From: Hirsutella rhossiliensis
Lineage: Eukaryota; Ascomycota; Sordariomycetes; Hypocreales; Ophiocordycipitaceae
Reading direction: 5' to 3'
Assembly: GCF_020360975.1 (NCBI RefSeq)
Contig: NW_025408671.1
Span: 3,286,001 to 3,350,000, forward strand
Length of the DNA stretch: 64,000 nucleotides
In this document: piece after piece, positions 45,382 to 57,046 of the stretch
Position numbering within the stretch: the stretch's first letter is position 1
Layout of the letters: each line of letters starts with the position of its first letter
Notes under the pieces: model-generated
The model's database searches: none
Seen by the model: the letters and a program-made list of their open reading frames with translations, nothing else
What the model was told of the DNA's origin: nothing
Translations under genes and position numbers: made by a program

Positions 45382-47265
45382 ATGTCCGACCGCGACGCCG
45401 CGACAACCGACGACGTCAGCGGCCACCAGGCCCGAGACGCAGCAACCAGCTTCGTCGAAGCCTCCTACTTAACCTACCTCGTCCCAGCCGAGACCGATCT
45501 GGACCTCGACAAGGCCTTCAAGGACGTCGATGCTGCCAAGTCCATACTCGACTCGATACCCCAGCGTGATACCCTCTTCTTCGGTGCGTCCCTCTCCCCC
45601 TGTCTTGCTCTCCTCCTCCTGGCTCTAACGCCCCGGCGACCAGACGAAACCGTCAATGTCCTGCTCGTCCTCAAGGTCCCCTGGCTGGGGGAAAATACCC
45701 TGCAGGCCCAGCTGCGCCGTCTCGTCATCTCGCTCGAGGCGCAGGTAGTCAACAGCACCGTGCCCGGCCGCGACTCATCCCCCGCCCCCGAGACCATCTT
45801 CGTCGGACAAGTGCGCGACGTGAACGATCCCTTCATCGTCGTCGACGAGGAGGAGGAAGATGGCGAGGGGAGCGGCTCCGACGACGCCCCGTCCCAGCAC
45901 GTCTACGCTGTCTGGAAGCTGCCCGTCCCGCTCGCCCGCCCCCGCGTCCGCCCCCACGACTCGTCCATCATCTTCACCGCCTCGGCGAGTGTCAAGCCCG
46001 AGCTCGCGACGGAGCTCAACACCCGTGGCACCGGCTACCTCCAGAGCGGCCTTCCCACGAGCGTGAACTTGCTCGAGTCCTTCTCCGGCGACCCCGCCCT
46101 CGGCGGCGTCCGGCCGCGCCTGTCTGCGCTGCGCGTGTCCAGAGTCGCCCCCCTGATGAGGAAGCAGGATCTCGCCGCGCACATCCGCTCTCTAGCGCAC
46201 CTCAGGCTCCCCGTCTTCCCCGTCGCCCACTCGAGGATACGCTTCTCGCGGCCCAACACGGCTCCGCCCAGCCCGGCCATCATTGCCCTTCTCGAAATCG
46301 ACTTCACCCCGTTCTTTGACAGCGAGATCCTACTCGACGAAATCAAGCTCCTCACCCCCGACGCCGCCGTCGACAGCCTCAACGACGAGGCCGCTATGAA
46401 GCTACCCCAGATCTGCGTCGCCCACGACCACGTCACCTTTCTCTATCTCATCAGGCCCCACGACCCTGAGGCCGGTCAGAGACCCGTGTCCGGCACCCTC
46501 GACATCTCCATCTCCGCCTGCGTCCAGGTCACCCCCGGCGTCTGTTTGCCGCGCCTCTCCATGGCCTGGAGCGCCGCCCTCGACTTCACCACCCCCGTCA
46601 ACCCCAGCTTTGCCACGGCGTCCGTCGACACGGGCATCCAGCGCGCCCACCGCCCCTCGCAACTCTCCATCAGCAGCCCTCCACCCATGACCCCCGTCGC
46701 CGCCCAGCCCCCCGCCCTCCATCCCGACGCCCTGCCAGCCCTCGACGCCTCCGCCGCGCGCACCACCGAGGCCGCCCTCACCGACCTCGGCATCACCATG
46801 TCCTTCACCGGCCCCGCTCGGCCTGTTTACCCGGGCGACATCTTCTCGTGGACCGTCTACGTCGTCAACCGCTCCAGCGAGAAGAGCGCCCGCCCCCCGC
46901 GCAAGCTCGCCCTCGTCGCCGTCCCCAAGCGCCGCCGCAACGAGGTCAGGCCGGTGCGCCCGCCCTCGACTGCCTCGCGGCGCCTGGGCGAGAAGGAAGT
47001 CGCCGACGCCGTGCTCGACGACAACGCCCTGCACGTGATGCAGAAGAACTCCATGATCGACGTCTCTGACGTCCTCTGCCTTAGCGCCGACACGCGCGTC
47101 GGGCCCTTGGGCCCTGGTGCCTGTCACGTCGTCGAGCTGCAGTTTCTCGCGCTGCGTGAGGGCATTGTGGAGGTCGAGGCGATCCGGGTCATGGACCTGA
47201 GCTCTCAAGAACACGTCGACATAAGAGATCTGCCGACCGTCGTAGTAGAACCGCCGGCTGCGTGA
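45382..47265 (+). CDS. TRS65: TRAPP II complex subunit Trs65
   Basis: Fungal-type subunit of the TRAPPII tethering/GEF complex acting on Golgi Rab GTPases. Exons 45382-45583 and 45644-47265 encode 607 residues. The 60-bp intron (GTGCGT donor, CTCTAAC branch, ACCAG acceptor) is a multiple of three with no stop; it is recognised because removal joins TLFFDETVNVLLVLKV. Matches to the Trs65 family include the N-terminal YLTYLVPAETDLDLD, VYAVWKLPVPLARPRVR, and the C-terminal Ig-like region (YPGDIFSWTVYVVNRSS...GPLGPGACHVVELQFLAL). The start at 45382 (CAACCATG) is preferred; ATGs at 45328 and 45346 are in frame but have poorer context. Convergent with SLD3. Confidence 0.86.
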   Translation: MSDRDAATTDDVSGHQARDAATSFVEASYLTYLVPAETDLDLDKAFKDVDAAKSILDSIPQRDTLFFGASLSPCLALLLLALTPRRPDETVNVLLVLKVPWLGENTLQAQLRRLVISLEAQVVNSTVPGRDSSPAPETIFVGQVRDVNDPFIVVDEEEEDGEGSGSDDAPSQHVYAVWKLPVPLARPRVRPHDSSIIFTASASVKPELATELNTRGTGYLQSGLPTSVNLLESFSGDPALGGVRPRLSALRVSRVAPLMRKQDLAAHIRSLAHLRLPVFPVAHSRIRFSRPNTAPPSPAIIALLEIDFTPFFDSEILLDEIKLLTPDAAVDSLNDEAAMKLPQICVAHDHVTFLYLIRPHDPEAGQRPVSGTLDISISACVQVTPGVCLPRLSMAWSAALDFTTPVNPSFATASVDTGIQRAHRPSQLSISSPPPMTPVAAQPPALHPDALPALDASAARTTEAALTDLGITMSFTGPARPVYPGDIFSWTVYVVNRSSEKSARPPRKLALVAVPKRRRNEVRPVRPPSTASRRLGEKEVADAVLDDNALHVMQKNSMIDVSDVLCLSADTRVGPLGPGACHVVELQFLALREGIVEVEAIRVMDLSSQEHVDIRDLPTVVVEPPAA

Positions 47266-47477
47266 GACCTGAATGTTACTCGGCTTCACCCGCGTCTGAT
47301 GCGACGCCTTAAGAGGTATCATGCTCTTCTAATCAACTCAATACTCAAGCCATGCTCCCTTACAACGATGCAACGCCACTGATGCCATGCTACTTTGTCC
47401 AACCGGTACCCAATCGCTCAAGCAGATGCCCAGAAACTCCATCGCAGCCGTCAGTCATATGCGCTTGAGTAACCAGC

Positions 47478-50419
47478 TCATCCAAGTTCATCGAAGTCGT
47501 CATCCCACCCAAGTTGCTTGTAAATAGACGTCTTCTTCGGTGACACCTCTTTCCACGCACCAGGGCTTCCGTTGAGCCCTGGTCTTGGCGCGCCTCGCTT
47601 TACGGGCGTCGCAGCGATTGCCTCGCGCAGCATCGAGGGGCCAGATTGCCCTTGCGCCTCACGCGCTTTATCGTTGACAAAAGGATTTTTGCCTGACTCC
47701 CTCGTCATAATCGGGGATGAAGGCGGCATCGCAGGCGTTTCGTTGGCCGGCCGTCGTATAAAGCTCGCCTGCGTCGACGGCCTCATGGGCGTGCCTTCGA
47801 CAAGCTCCACCGCCGGGGACGCGCTGCTTGTGAACGCATCTCTGTGGCTCGCTCGAGGTCCCGTGGACGGAACTAGACACCCGATGCTCGACGGGGGAAA
47901 CAAGTCATATGTGCTGTCCAGGGGTTCATTCTCTTGGAACTCCGGCTTGCTTCCCAAGACGTCTCTGAAACGATTGTTGACCGGCGTTGCCTTGACTTGG
48001 ACAGACGGAGCGAGCGGCATTCGAGACATCCTCTTCTCTGCGTGGGACATTAGCACGTTTCGGTCCAAGGAGGCGTGTAGGCACGTACTCTTCGCTGACA
48101 GGCTCGTCAAGACCCGGCGTTGATCAGCCTCGGCCATCGCCCTGCCGACCACATCACGATTAGGCTTCCTCAAGGCCGAGATTGCGTTTTTAAGCTCTGC
48201 CTCGACCATGGCCTTCTTGTCTGTTTTGGCATCCTCCAGATTAGACATGCTCAAGCCGCGGGATAAAGCGGGTGGCTTTTGAGATGGCCTCGGCTCTCCT
48301 TTGGGAAGCGTCTTCAGCGAGGCCGGCTCACTGCCTTCTCGCTTGACGCTTGAGACCGAAGTTGAGGTTGCAGATCGCAGGAGCGCGATGGCGTTGCTGG
48401 GACCCCTCGAGACACTTCTGCCAAACTGTTGTTCTGTAGACAGCGCACGCTGTAGAGTCCTTCGGGAATCGGCCGGGCCATGGCGCTTGGCTGCAGCGCC
48501 GGGCTTCTGCCCGCGTTGACTAGATGGGCGTTTGGACGACTTGGATTTCAGGGGAGTTAGAATGACGGGCCCTCCGAGTTTGCGGTTGATGGCATCGCAG
48601 AGCCCCGGCAGGCGTGCGGAAAAACTGATGTTCATCAGCGGAGGATTCTTGAGGCGTGTGATATAACGTACAAGGGAAGAATAACGTCGACGCAAAAGTC
48701 CCGCAGGGGCTCAGAAGAGGCCTTCTGTTGGGCCTGGCCATCGACCACACTGCGCGTCACCTGCGAATCCTCCAAGAGCAGCTGCTCGTCCGAGGCAGTG
48801 GACTGCCAGATTGTCAGGCGATCGGCATGGACGTCTACCAAGACCGGAAGATTGTGCTTGTTGCGCTTCTTCTGCGGCGGAGACGGAACCAGAGTCTGGT
48901 CCTGCTGAGGCAGGGGCTCAAGTCCTGGTAGCTGAGGCAAGCTGTTCTCGCCGGCGGCTTTCAACGGTTCCAGAGCCAGTATCTCGAGGATGATGATCAT
49001 TTGGAGCTGTGTCTCTCTCGTGCGGAGCAGCGACATGTGGGACTTGATCTGGGCTGCCGAGTGGCTGGTCTGGCCGTCGCCCAGCTCTGGCTTGTTCGCA
49101 GCCCACCATTTGCGGACGCTCTCATCCTCGAGGGGATAGAGGCCATTCTTGCCTATTTTCGTCTTCTTTGATCTTTGTCTTCTTTTGCTCCCTTCGTCGG
49201 AGCTCTCGGCGTCGTTCTTCGCCTTGGAGACGACGTCCGGGATCGTCTCCCGATACTTCTTGTCGATCTGCACCGTCGTGAGTATCAGGCTCTTGAGAAA
49301 CTCTATCAATTCGACCATGTCCAGGTTAGACTCGAGGTCTAGGTGGAACGCAGAGCGGGCCCGCGCCAGAGGCCCCTTCGCAAAGTACGCCAGCGATCCC
49401 TGGATGCTGTTAGTCATGGCTGAGCGGATTCAAGAAACGATGCATACCAGAGATTTGTACAAGGCGTCGAAATAATGTGTACGGATGTTGTTAAAAAGGG
49501 TGTCCGCCGTATCTTGAGGCGCAGGGGCAGCTGTCACATCCTCATTGTGAGCGACACCTGCAGTCGGGGTGATGGCTGCGAGTTTGGCCTCTGTCTGTTG
49601 CTCCAGCTTCGTCGCTGGGAGCGGAAGCTGGCCCTGAGTCGCATCCATATGGGCAACGCCGTCACGATTGGCAGCGTCCTCGATCGCCGGCACGGACACA
49701 GATCTCACCCGCTTTCTCACCAAGGACTGGATGGCCTCAATCGCCGCCCGCTTCTTCTTCTGCTCCTTATGGATCTGAGGCGTCGTCAAGGCACGCACCG
49801 TATCCTGCCCTCTTCGCTCGGGGTTCGCCCGCCGGAGGCGTTGGTGAGAGACCGCCGTTGCCTTGACAGCCAGAGATGTGAGGTCGACCCAGGGCCCCAA
49901 CTGGCACATGACGTAGAGTCCATTACCCTGTCTCTCGAGGGCATACACGGTACCCGCGGGTTCGTTTCGCGCAATCAGGACACTCGGTGCGGAGCCGAGG
50001 CGGCTCTCCAGGTCGAGAATCTTGACGTGGGACTCGTAGAAGCGCGAGCGAGGTTGGCCGTGGTCGATTGCGGTGAAGTCTATGCACGCCAAGGGGAGAT
50101 GTTCTCGCGGCAGAAGCATCAAAGGCAGCAAGAGGCGTGGCTGGACGTGCAGCTTCGGCGGATATGGCTGTGCACGGGCAAGCAATTTAGACACGACTCT
50201 TCTCAGTCAGGCCGAAGGCCAATATGCACCAACCTTGACGGCAATTGACGGCTTCATCAAGTCGTCCATGGCAGCTGTATCCGCCATCTTCGTCCCGTGG
50301 CCCCCCGGTGAGGCGCCGCGTGCTCCATGGTCGCGGTTCAAGCTGCCCTCTGAGGTTGGCGTCAAGATGCCAGACCGCGGACGCGACGCGTCTGCGCCGA
50401 GGGCCGGCGGCGAGGACAT
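47478..50419 (-). CDS. SLD3: DNA replication initiation regulator Sld3
   Basis: CDK target that loads Cdc45 on Mcm2-7 at origins and binds Dpb11 when phosphorylated. Exons 50419-50234, 50167-49448, 49399-48672 and 48624-47478 encode 926 residues; introns are 66, 48 and 47 bp with GTTGGT, GTATGC and GTACGT donors. The N terminus reads SGILTPTSEGSLN, then KPSIAVKPYPPKLHVQP and LLPREHLPLACIDF, typical of filamentous-fungal Sld3. The Sld3 (Cdc45-binding) region covers roughly 270-480 (GSLAYFAKGPLARARSAFHLDLESNLDMVELIEFLKSL). The splice FCVDVILPFFSARLPGLCDAINRKLGG is exact. The C-terminal half is Ser/Pro/Lys-rich with several S/T-P sites. Sequence is less conserved than Mcm7, as usual for Sld3. 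Confidence 0.88.
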
Positions 50420-50614
50420 GGAGAAGCTGCGGGGCGAGAAAGGAGAAGAAAGGAAAGGAAAGGAAAAAACGCTATTCGTCCCGTAACATTGTCTGTATAT
50501 GATGGTTCAGTACTGCGTTGCCGTGCCCGACAGCACCAAGGTTTGGTGGCAGCAAAGAAAGAGGCTTGACGCCGAGCGGCCGGCCGCTTTTGGCGTCGCT
50601 ACAATCGGGTGGAG

Positions 50615-50620
50615 ACGCGT
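50615..50620 (-). promoter_or_regulatory. MCB-like element (ACGCGT) upstream of SLD3
   Basis: A perfect MluI cell-cycle box about 196 bp before the SLD3 ATG. Its placement fits G1/S control, but the hexamer is not rare in this window. Confidence 0.25.
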
Positions 50621-50627
50621 GTGGAGG

Positions 50628-50655
50628 GGCAGCGGCAGCGGCAGCGGCAGCGGCA
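50628..50655 (+). repeat. Hexanucleotide (GCGGCA)n array
   Basis: About four to five head-to-tail copies of GCGGCA in the SLD3 upstream region. Confidence 0.8.
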
Positions 50656-52134
50656 ACAGCGCGTGCTGATGTCATCTGCGCGTGTACTGTAACTTAGTCA
50701 ACCGTCTCACTTCGTCGCATCTCAACTTCGATCGATTTGACGACTCAGCTTGCCCTGGTCGGGGTCATTAATCTCAGATGAGTCCCATCTTAGACAATCC
50801 ACAACAAGGCTCCTCCCGTTCGATCATCCCGCCAGCCCTTTGCCCCCTTCATCCAATAACTGTGTCCACTGTCCAGCCGTTGGCTACTCTACGCTTCAAC
50901 CAAGGCAGCCTCAGACCCGGTCCCTGCTGACGAGTACGCCGTAATAGCGGTCTGTTAAGAAGCGGGCAGGCCCTGGACGGCCTCAACGCGCAAACGCCAC
51001 GAAAGTGAGACATCAGCCCAGAGCCGCAATGGTCACCTCGAAAGGCGGGGGGCGTCGCTAGAGGGCGTTCAAAGGGACGACAGCGCCTTTGCTAAGCCCG
51101 CGAACCATCATCGTCGATGAGTGTGCATCCGTGGCGCCTTTGAAACACCAGTGGGGGCATGTCGTGTAAGTGCCAAAAAAACTGACAAGACCAAGGTGGG
51201 CGCCGCCAGAGACGGCGATCGCCCAGCAGCCCTCTGTAGAAGTGCTGGCTGGCTACACGCCCAAGAAGCCGTCTTCGAAAAGGCATCGTTCCCTTGGTTC
51301 CAATACGAGCTACGTGTCCCGCACATGACGCTTTGACGCTCGTGACTGGGGTGTCGCTGACTGCCTTACTGCCGATTTCAACCGCCCATTCAATGTCTGA
51401 ATATTACAGGTTGTCCTGGTTGCATAGTCCCATTCGCAAGTAACCTTCATTTTGGGCTTTTGATCAACAGTGGACAATAGGACTCTGTATCGAGCAGACC
51501 AGTGTCTTTTGTGCCTCCTAATGGCTAATATGAATGTACAAAATCCATCTACCTTGGGATCTGAAAATCCCTAGCATCCTCCAACCCCTTCTGCGTTTCA
51601 ACGCTGAAATGATTCGCTCCGAGCTCTCATAGCCGGGTAGATTTGCCGCCTGCAACCGGGCCCTGTGGGTATTCCCCTCCCCTAACATTCGATGCTCCAA
51701 AAGCGCCGGGCAACAACAAACAAACACCAAAAGTAATAAACAAAGAATAGAAAACATCTCTCCCATAACACCACGCCCGTAACAGCGGGACGTTTCTGTC
51801 TTCTTTTTGTAGCTCCAGGGAGCAATCCCGTCTTTCCTCTCCGCAGGTCGAGGTCCTTGGTCTGTATCGAAAGGGGACAGGCGGACACGGTTGCCCCGAA
51901 TGTGCTCGTCACTGTGAGCTCGAGGATATTGTACAACAGCCTCCCATCCTGGAAGAATGAGACAGACCCGGAAAGCACGCCCGGTTGAGCGCGCATATGT
52001 AGTCCAACACCTTTGGTTTTTTTGAATTTTCTGAGCCATGTGCATCTGCGGGGCCCATGTTCTCCTCTTCACCAGCATTATTGCTTCCCAACAGTCATTA
52101 TTTTGCGACGCGATCAAGATTCGAATAATCATGT

Positions 52135-53876
52135 TCAATAATCGGGCTGCCGATGTTGAAGCCCAGGAGAAGAAATCGTAGGGGTGGAAACGTCGGACCA
52201 GTCATAGCCGGCCAAGGCACCGCCTAGAAAGTTTCCGCCAAAATAGGTGTGGCCCATCTGTGACGGGAGAAGCGACGGGGCGTGCTCGTTGGAGCGGTTG
52301 CTTTCGCTGCCGACAAAGTCTGACATGTCCCCCGTCACAGTGGACATGTCGAAGCCTCCCGGCAGCCTGGCAATCCCGGGGGAAATGAGTGCCTCCTCCG
52401 AGATGGACATGTCGTAGCCAGATCCCATGCTGAACAGGCTCTCCATGAATCCTGGGGTTGTCGGTGGCGTCCTCAAAGTAGGGTCTTGAAGGGCCATGTC
52501 TGCCGACATGTACTTGCGGTCCAGAGAATACGACATTGCACCGTCAATCAATCCCTGCTGGTGAAGGGCAACTGGCGTATCCGGAGTGGGTGGAGCGCGC
52601 GAGCCTGTTGGGCACGCGATACCCGGCGAGCGCCTGGTCTGCAAGGTGATGTCGGCCGTTCCGTCGTAGAAGGGGCTTCGCGGAGTGGCGACGGCCTTTC
52701 TGACCCTCGACGAGCCTGTAGAGGAGGCAACGCGGCGCAGAGGACTGGCTCGATCCCCCCTCCTATCATGGTCCATAGACGTCCTGGGGGTGTAGTATGA
52801 GTGGCTGCGGCAATCCCCAATCGCCAGGGGCGCTGGGCGGCGGTGCCGGCGAGATACAACATCCGAGGTCTGAGGCGAGGTTGGCAGGGAGTCGTCGGAG
52901 ACGGGAGACTGCTGTGGGAGAGCAGCCGCGCTGAAGCCCTGCTCAAGACCATCGGCGTCGTGCCGTTCCGCCTCGGAGCCCAGGAAGCCTTGGTATTCAC
53001 CAAAGAGCTGGCTAGATGTCTTTGTGTCCACGGACAGCAAGAGATCGGCGCCCTCCATCGCCAGGCCGTTGCGCGTTTCGTTGACACACATATCAGACAC
53101 GTTGAAGAAGCCATCGGCTTGGTCCGACAGCTCACCGCTCATCACCTTGTTGCTGTGCGCGGGCTTGACCAGCCCTGAGAAGTTGACGATCGAGGGGGTG
53201 ACTGGTCTCGAATGGGGAGTCGACAGAGGTGGCGAGCCCGAGTCACACCTCTGGCTCGGCTCGGTGGTCTCGCTGCACGCGTCTGGGAGGGACATGGGCG
53301 ACGGCGACCGCTGAGCATCCGCACGGGGTCTCGAGTTGACCCGAGGCTGGGGGAAGGGGGCGCTCGAGGCGACGAGGTCGCATTGCCTGCTGCTGTCGGG
53401 CTGGGGTCCAGACTCGGCCTCGGCCCTTTCCTTCTCTTGCCTTTGCCTCGCCTCGTATTCGCGAATGTTGTTCTCCTTCTTCTCACGAGCACGCCGGTTC
53501 TGGAACCAGTTCTGCCATCCAAGTTAGCTCCGGAACGGGCGGCGGGTGAGGCACAAGGATCAAGTACATTGATGCGGGCATTGTCGACTCGCATGGACTC
53601 GGCAAGAGCCTTTTTCGTGCTGCTGCTGGGCTTGTGGTTTTTCTGGAACTCGGCCTCAAGCACCTCAACCTCCTCTTTGGACAGACGAGGCTTGGACTCG
53701 GTTGCGCGGGACATGTGGTGGTGGTGGACGAGGTGGCGGTTGTGGTGGTTCTGGTACGTCTCCATGGAGTCTGCGAGGTAGGTGGGATAGTTGGGGAGCT
53801 GGCTGTATGGCGAAAAGGTCTCTTCAAGCCCCGGGTAGGCCCACGACGGCCATTGGGGTTGGGAAAAGGACCCCAT
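52135..53876 (-). CDS. Homeobox transcription factor (Htf1/Hox2-like)
   Basis: DNA-binding regulator; Htf1/Hox2-type fungal homeobox proteins control conidium formation. Exons 53876-53568 and 53511-52135 (56-bp intron, GTACTT donor, GGCAG acceptor) encode 561 residues. The homeodomain covers about 59-116: RATESKPRLSKEEVEVLEAEF, then after the splice RIN|NWFQNRRAREKK, with the invariant recognition-helix W, F, N, R present. A His-rich patch (HLVHHHHMSR) precedes it, and a charged coiled segment (REYEARQRQEKER) follows. The C-terminal 400 residues are Ser/Pro-rich with many SP/TP sites and probably carry activation functions. The start MGSFSQPQW is preferred; an in-frame ATG exists 196 codons upstream (54464). 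About 10 kb upstream is gene-free. The orthology call is by resemblance of the homeodomain block and His-rich N terminus. Confidence 0.85.
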
Positions 53877-54786
53877 GGTGCGAGTGGCGAGCGGCTCCAG
53901 GCGTCTGACGAGCGGCGGTCGCCGGGGTTCGGGGATGGCGGCGCGGAACGATGTGTAAGAGCGAAAGTGAGGGGGGCCAAGACTCGTGTTGGCTTGGCTG
54001 AAAGAGCGGATAAGCAAGACGCAGCGGCCTGCTCGAAATGCAAACAAGAAGAAAGAAGGAAAGGAATGAGCGGACGGCTCAGTACGATGCAGCTGAGGAT
54101 GGCGGAAGGAGGCGTGAGGCCCGTCTCTTTTAAGAATTGTCCAAGGCGAGGGCAGGTGTAAGCGGAGTCGACGAGATGCAGAGTGGAGGAGCGAAGAAGG
54201 GTACGCAATCGTGAGACAGAGCTCACTCAAGGTTTCTGCCCTCTCGGGACGATTTTCGTCAAGGGAGCACAGTTGTTTGAGCGAGGACGAAGGTTCACGA
54301 GGGATCGGAAAGTTGAGCGAGGGGCGCGGAGGGTAGAAGAAGGGCAGACGTGTAGTCCGACAGTGGCCAGGGCCAGGAGTAATCGTCGGCTGTGAGATGG
54401 CGCGTGGTCCGGACGACCTGAATGTACTCGCACCATGCAGCCGGGGTGACGAGTGTGTGTCCATACATCAAAGACCCCTGCCCGGGGGGGGGTGGAGGCG
54501 GCGGTGGTGGTCATGGGCGGACGACGACGGGCGAGGGCAAAGCTGCTGATGCGGCAACACCGGCTCCCTGGCAAAGCACACACGGGGGTCAGCCACAGAG
54601 TACCGGCTCCAGAAGGAAGACGGCACCACCGTATATCGGGCACATGGCGCTGTGATCTTGCCTGGCTTTCGCGCGACTGGATGCGCCCAGGGCCCCCCGG
54701 CACAGCCTGCACGTCCTCCACCAGACCAGTCCCGACCGTCGCCAGCAGCACCGTACCAGCAGCAGGAACAGCGGCAGCAGGCCTTG

Positions 54787-54832
54787 TCCCCCTCCCCTGC
54801 CCCCTCCCCTCCCCCCTCCCCTCCCCCCTCCA
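54787..54832 (+). repeat. C-rich pyrimidine tract
   Basis: Repeated CCCCTCC-type units form a 46-bp, nearly purine-free tract. It could form triplex or, on the other strand, G-quadruplex structures. Confidence 0.85.
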
Positions 54833-54890
54833 GGGCTACCCGACAGACGCCACGAGCCGGGGGGGGGGCGAGGACAGAGAGCGCGTGCCC

Positions 54891-54945
54891 GAGAGAGAGA
54901 GAGAGACACACACACACACAGAGAGAGAGAAAAAGAGAGAGAGAA
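54891..54945 (+). repeat. Compound GA/CA/GA microsatellite
   Basis: (GA)n, then (CA)n, then (GA)n with an A-rich interruption, directly adjacent to one another over about 55 bp. Confidence 0.92.
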
Positions 54946-55816
54946 GTGGGTGGGGTGGAAAGGGCAGAGGTTCGAGGGGAGGAGGGGGTGTGTGTGGCAC
55001 ACTCGGCGACGCACCACAGCACGGCTGCCGCGTTGACGGCGAAGCGGCGCCAGCTCCGTCCATTCATGGCACTCCCTGGGCAACGCATCCTCCCTCATCA
55101 GGAGGACTGGAGCACCGCGGTTCCACCCCGGGGGCCGGGGAGAGGAGGCCAGGAGGGGGGGGGGTCGCGCCAGGGCCAGCGAAAGAGGCGTGACTGGCTG
55201 GGGCCACCTGGCCCGCCGGCGGTACGGAGTACATGTCTGTACAGTACGGAACTGTGCAGCACAACACTGCTCCCGCCTTGGGCCGTTAGCGCCCCTGTAG
55301 GGATCGCACCGCGGCGCGCGCGGACGCGATGAGACGTCGATGGAGCTGCTGGGGGCTCGCCGAGCACACGTCCCGTGTCATCGTCGCCGGTTCGTGTCGC
55401 TGTCGCGATGGGCGAAAGAGGGAGAGAGAGGGGCTCTCTCCGCCCAACAACAGGCAGTGGATGAGGGCGAGCGGGGGGCGGGCAGTGCAATAGCAGCTTC
55501 GAGGAGGAAGACGAGGGCGATCTTTGATCTCCAGAGGGGGTTTGGATTCCACGGCCAAGGCGAATGATGATGCATCGGCGCCGTCGACACTCGTATGCCG
55601 CCGCCACAGCCTCTTCTCTTTCCACCCGTTGGCGTTGCGCGGCATTGCGTGCTCCAAGCCAGCCGACTAGGCTTGCTTCGGAACCCTCATCGTCTCTCTC
55701 TCCCCCTCTCCCTCTCTTTGCCTCCGCTCGCCGTGCCCTCGGCGTTTCCCCGCGCCGTCGCATGGGGTCTTGGGCCCTGTAACATGGCATCCCTAAAGGA
55801 GAAAAAGGCCTCGAAG

Positions 55817-55842
55817 CGACGACGACGACGACGACGACGACG
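55817..55842 (+). repeat. (CGA)n trinucleotide repeat
   Basis: About eight uninterrupted GAC/CGA units in the gene-poor region, not inside a supported coding frame. Confidence 0.9.
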
Positions 55843-56733
55843 GACCAAACAAAAAAGCCAGCAAGAGACAAAAAGAGCCGGGGGCTCGGATTGCCCCCCG
55901 GCTGCTGAGCTGTTTGCTCGTCTCGCCGGGCGTGCACGGTGCTGTGAGCCGAGCCTCGGTGGGCGAGATGCGACTCTGATGAGGCGCTGGTGGATGGTCC
56001 TTCCCTGCAGCTCGCGTGCTACAGACTCCGCAGGCCGCCATGCGTACAGTACATGCTGCATATAGTAGGCCCATGCTGCATGTGCCGTTGCCCGGTTGCT
56101 TTGCAGGCACGGTACCTCGAGTACACCCTCGAATACTCCGTCCGCACGCACGCACCTCGCTGTCTCTCTCTACAAGACGCACTTCGGTGGGCTCCTTTCA
56201 GCGGGCTCCCAAGCCTCGAGCATCGCCTGTCATTGGCTGCCTGCCCGCGCAAGCCAGCGGGTGGGTGGTGGGTGTGCCGCTGCTCTCTGCTGCACGAAAA
56301 CTCGCTCCGAGGCGGATGGGCTGGCTTGGATGGATGGATGGCCTCGCGTCGCCTCACCTCGCGCGCCTCCTGTACATACCTACATACCTACCGCACATCC
56401 ATACTGTACATCCTACAGCGCCCCGTGTCGTCATCTCCTCGTGGGAACCCGTTGACGATTGCTCGAGGTCGCTAATGACAACCTTACCAGCCCACCGGAC
56501 CCAGCTCACCCCAGCCACCGCTGCCCTTTGCCGCCTGCAGCAACGCCAAGCACCCGGATTTTTGCCCTCTCATCCGTCATCCGAGGCCTGTTGAAGTCGG
56601 CGCGTCCCCCTCTTCCGCTCGCCCGTCCGTCCAACTGTCCGTCACTCGAGTGCAACCTCCGGTATGCGATGCTTGCTTTTTTTTGCTTTTGCTCCCGATG
56701 CCGTGCTTGAGATGTACGTGAATTGGCTCCCTG

Positions 56734-56751
56734 GTACTCCGTACGGAGTAC
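56734..56751. repeat. Perfect 18-bp palindrome of the TACGGAGTA motif
   Basis: GTACTCCGTACGGAGTAC equals its own reverse complement. It consists of two inverted, overlapping copies of the 9-mer that recurs in other spacers of this window. Confidence 0.9.
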
Positions 56752-57010
56752 TTCGTATATGCCCTTTGCTCCATGTATAAGTCTATACCGTGTATAATGC
56801 TTCCCCCATGCTGTATCACTCGCTTCTCCATGGCTGTCCGTACTGTGCCTCGTACAGTAGCCCCAATAGACGTGCAGTTGAGCGCTGCTCGTCACAGCGC
56901 TCCTCTCGCCTCGCGCCCGTTGCTCGCCAACTCAAGTCCGCTGTGCCGTGTCCAAGGGGGCGAGAGAGAGGGGGGGGCGTTGGGGAGAGAGGGGGTGGAG
57001 GGGCTCCCAC

Positions 57011-57046
57011 AAGGAGGGCAAGGAGGGCAAGGAGGGCAAGGAGGGG
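57011..57046 (+). repeat. 9-bp tandem repeat, four copies
   Basis: The unit AAGGAGGGC is repeated four times (last copy with one change). All-purine except for the terminal C. Confidence 0.9.

Larger units (their letters stand above)
50420..52134. other. Intergenic region between SLD3 and the homeobox gene
   Basis: The 1.7-kb region is the SLD3 promoter plus the 3' flank of the homeobox gene. It includes ACGCGT at 50615-50620 and a short hexanucleotide (GCGGCA)n array at about 50628-50655. The minus-strand frame adjoining the homeobox stop looks like 3' UTR. No gene is supported. Confidence 0.5.

Noticed and set aside
51518..52138. 206-codon minus-strand frame next to the homeobox stop
   Set aside because: Directly downstream of the homeobox gene on the same strand and without conserved motifs; best read as 3' UTR sequence.
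57011..57046. Short regular repeat considered as a CRISPR array
   Set aside because: Direct 9-bp units have no spacers between them, and the sequence is eukaryotic; it is a minisatellite.
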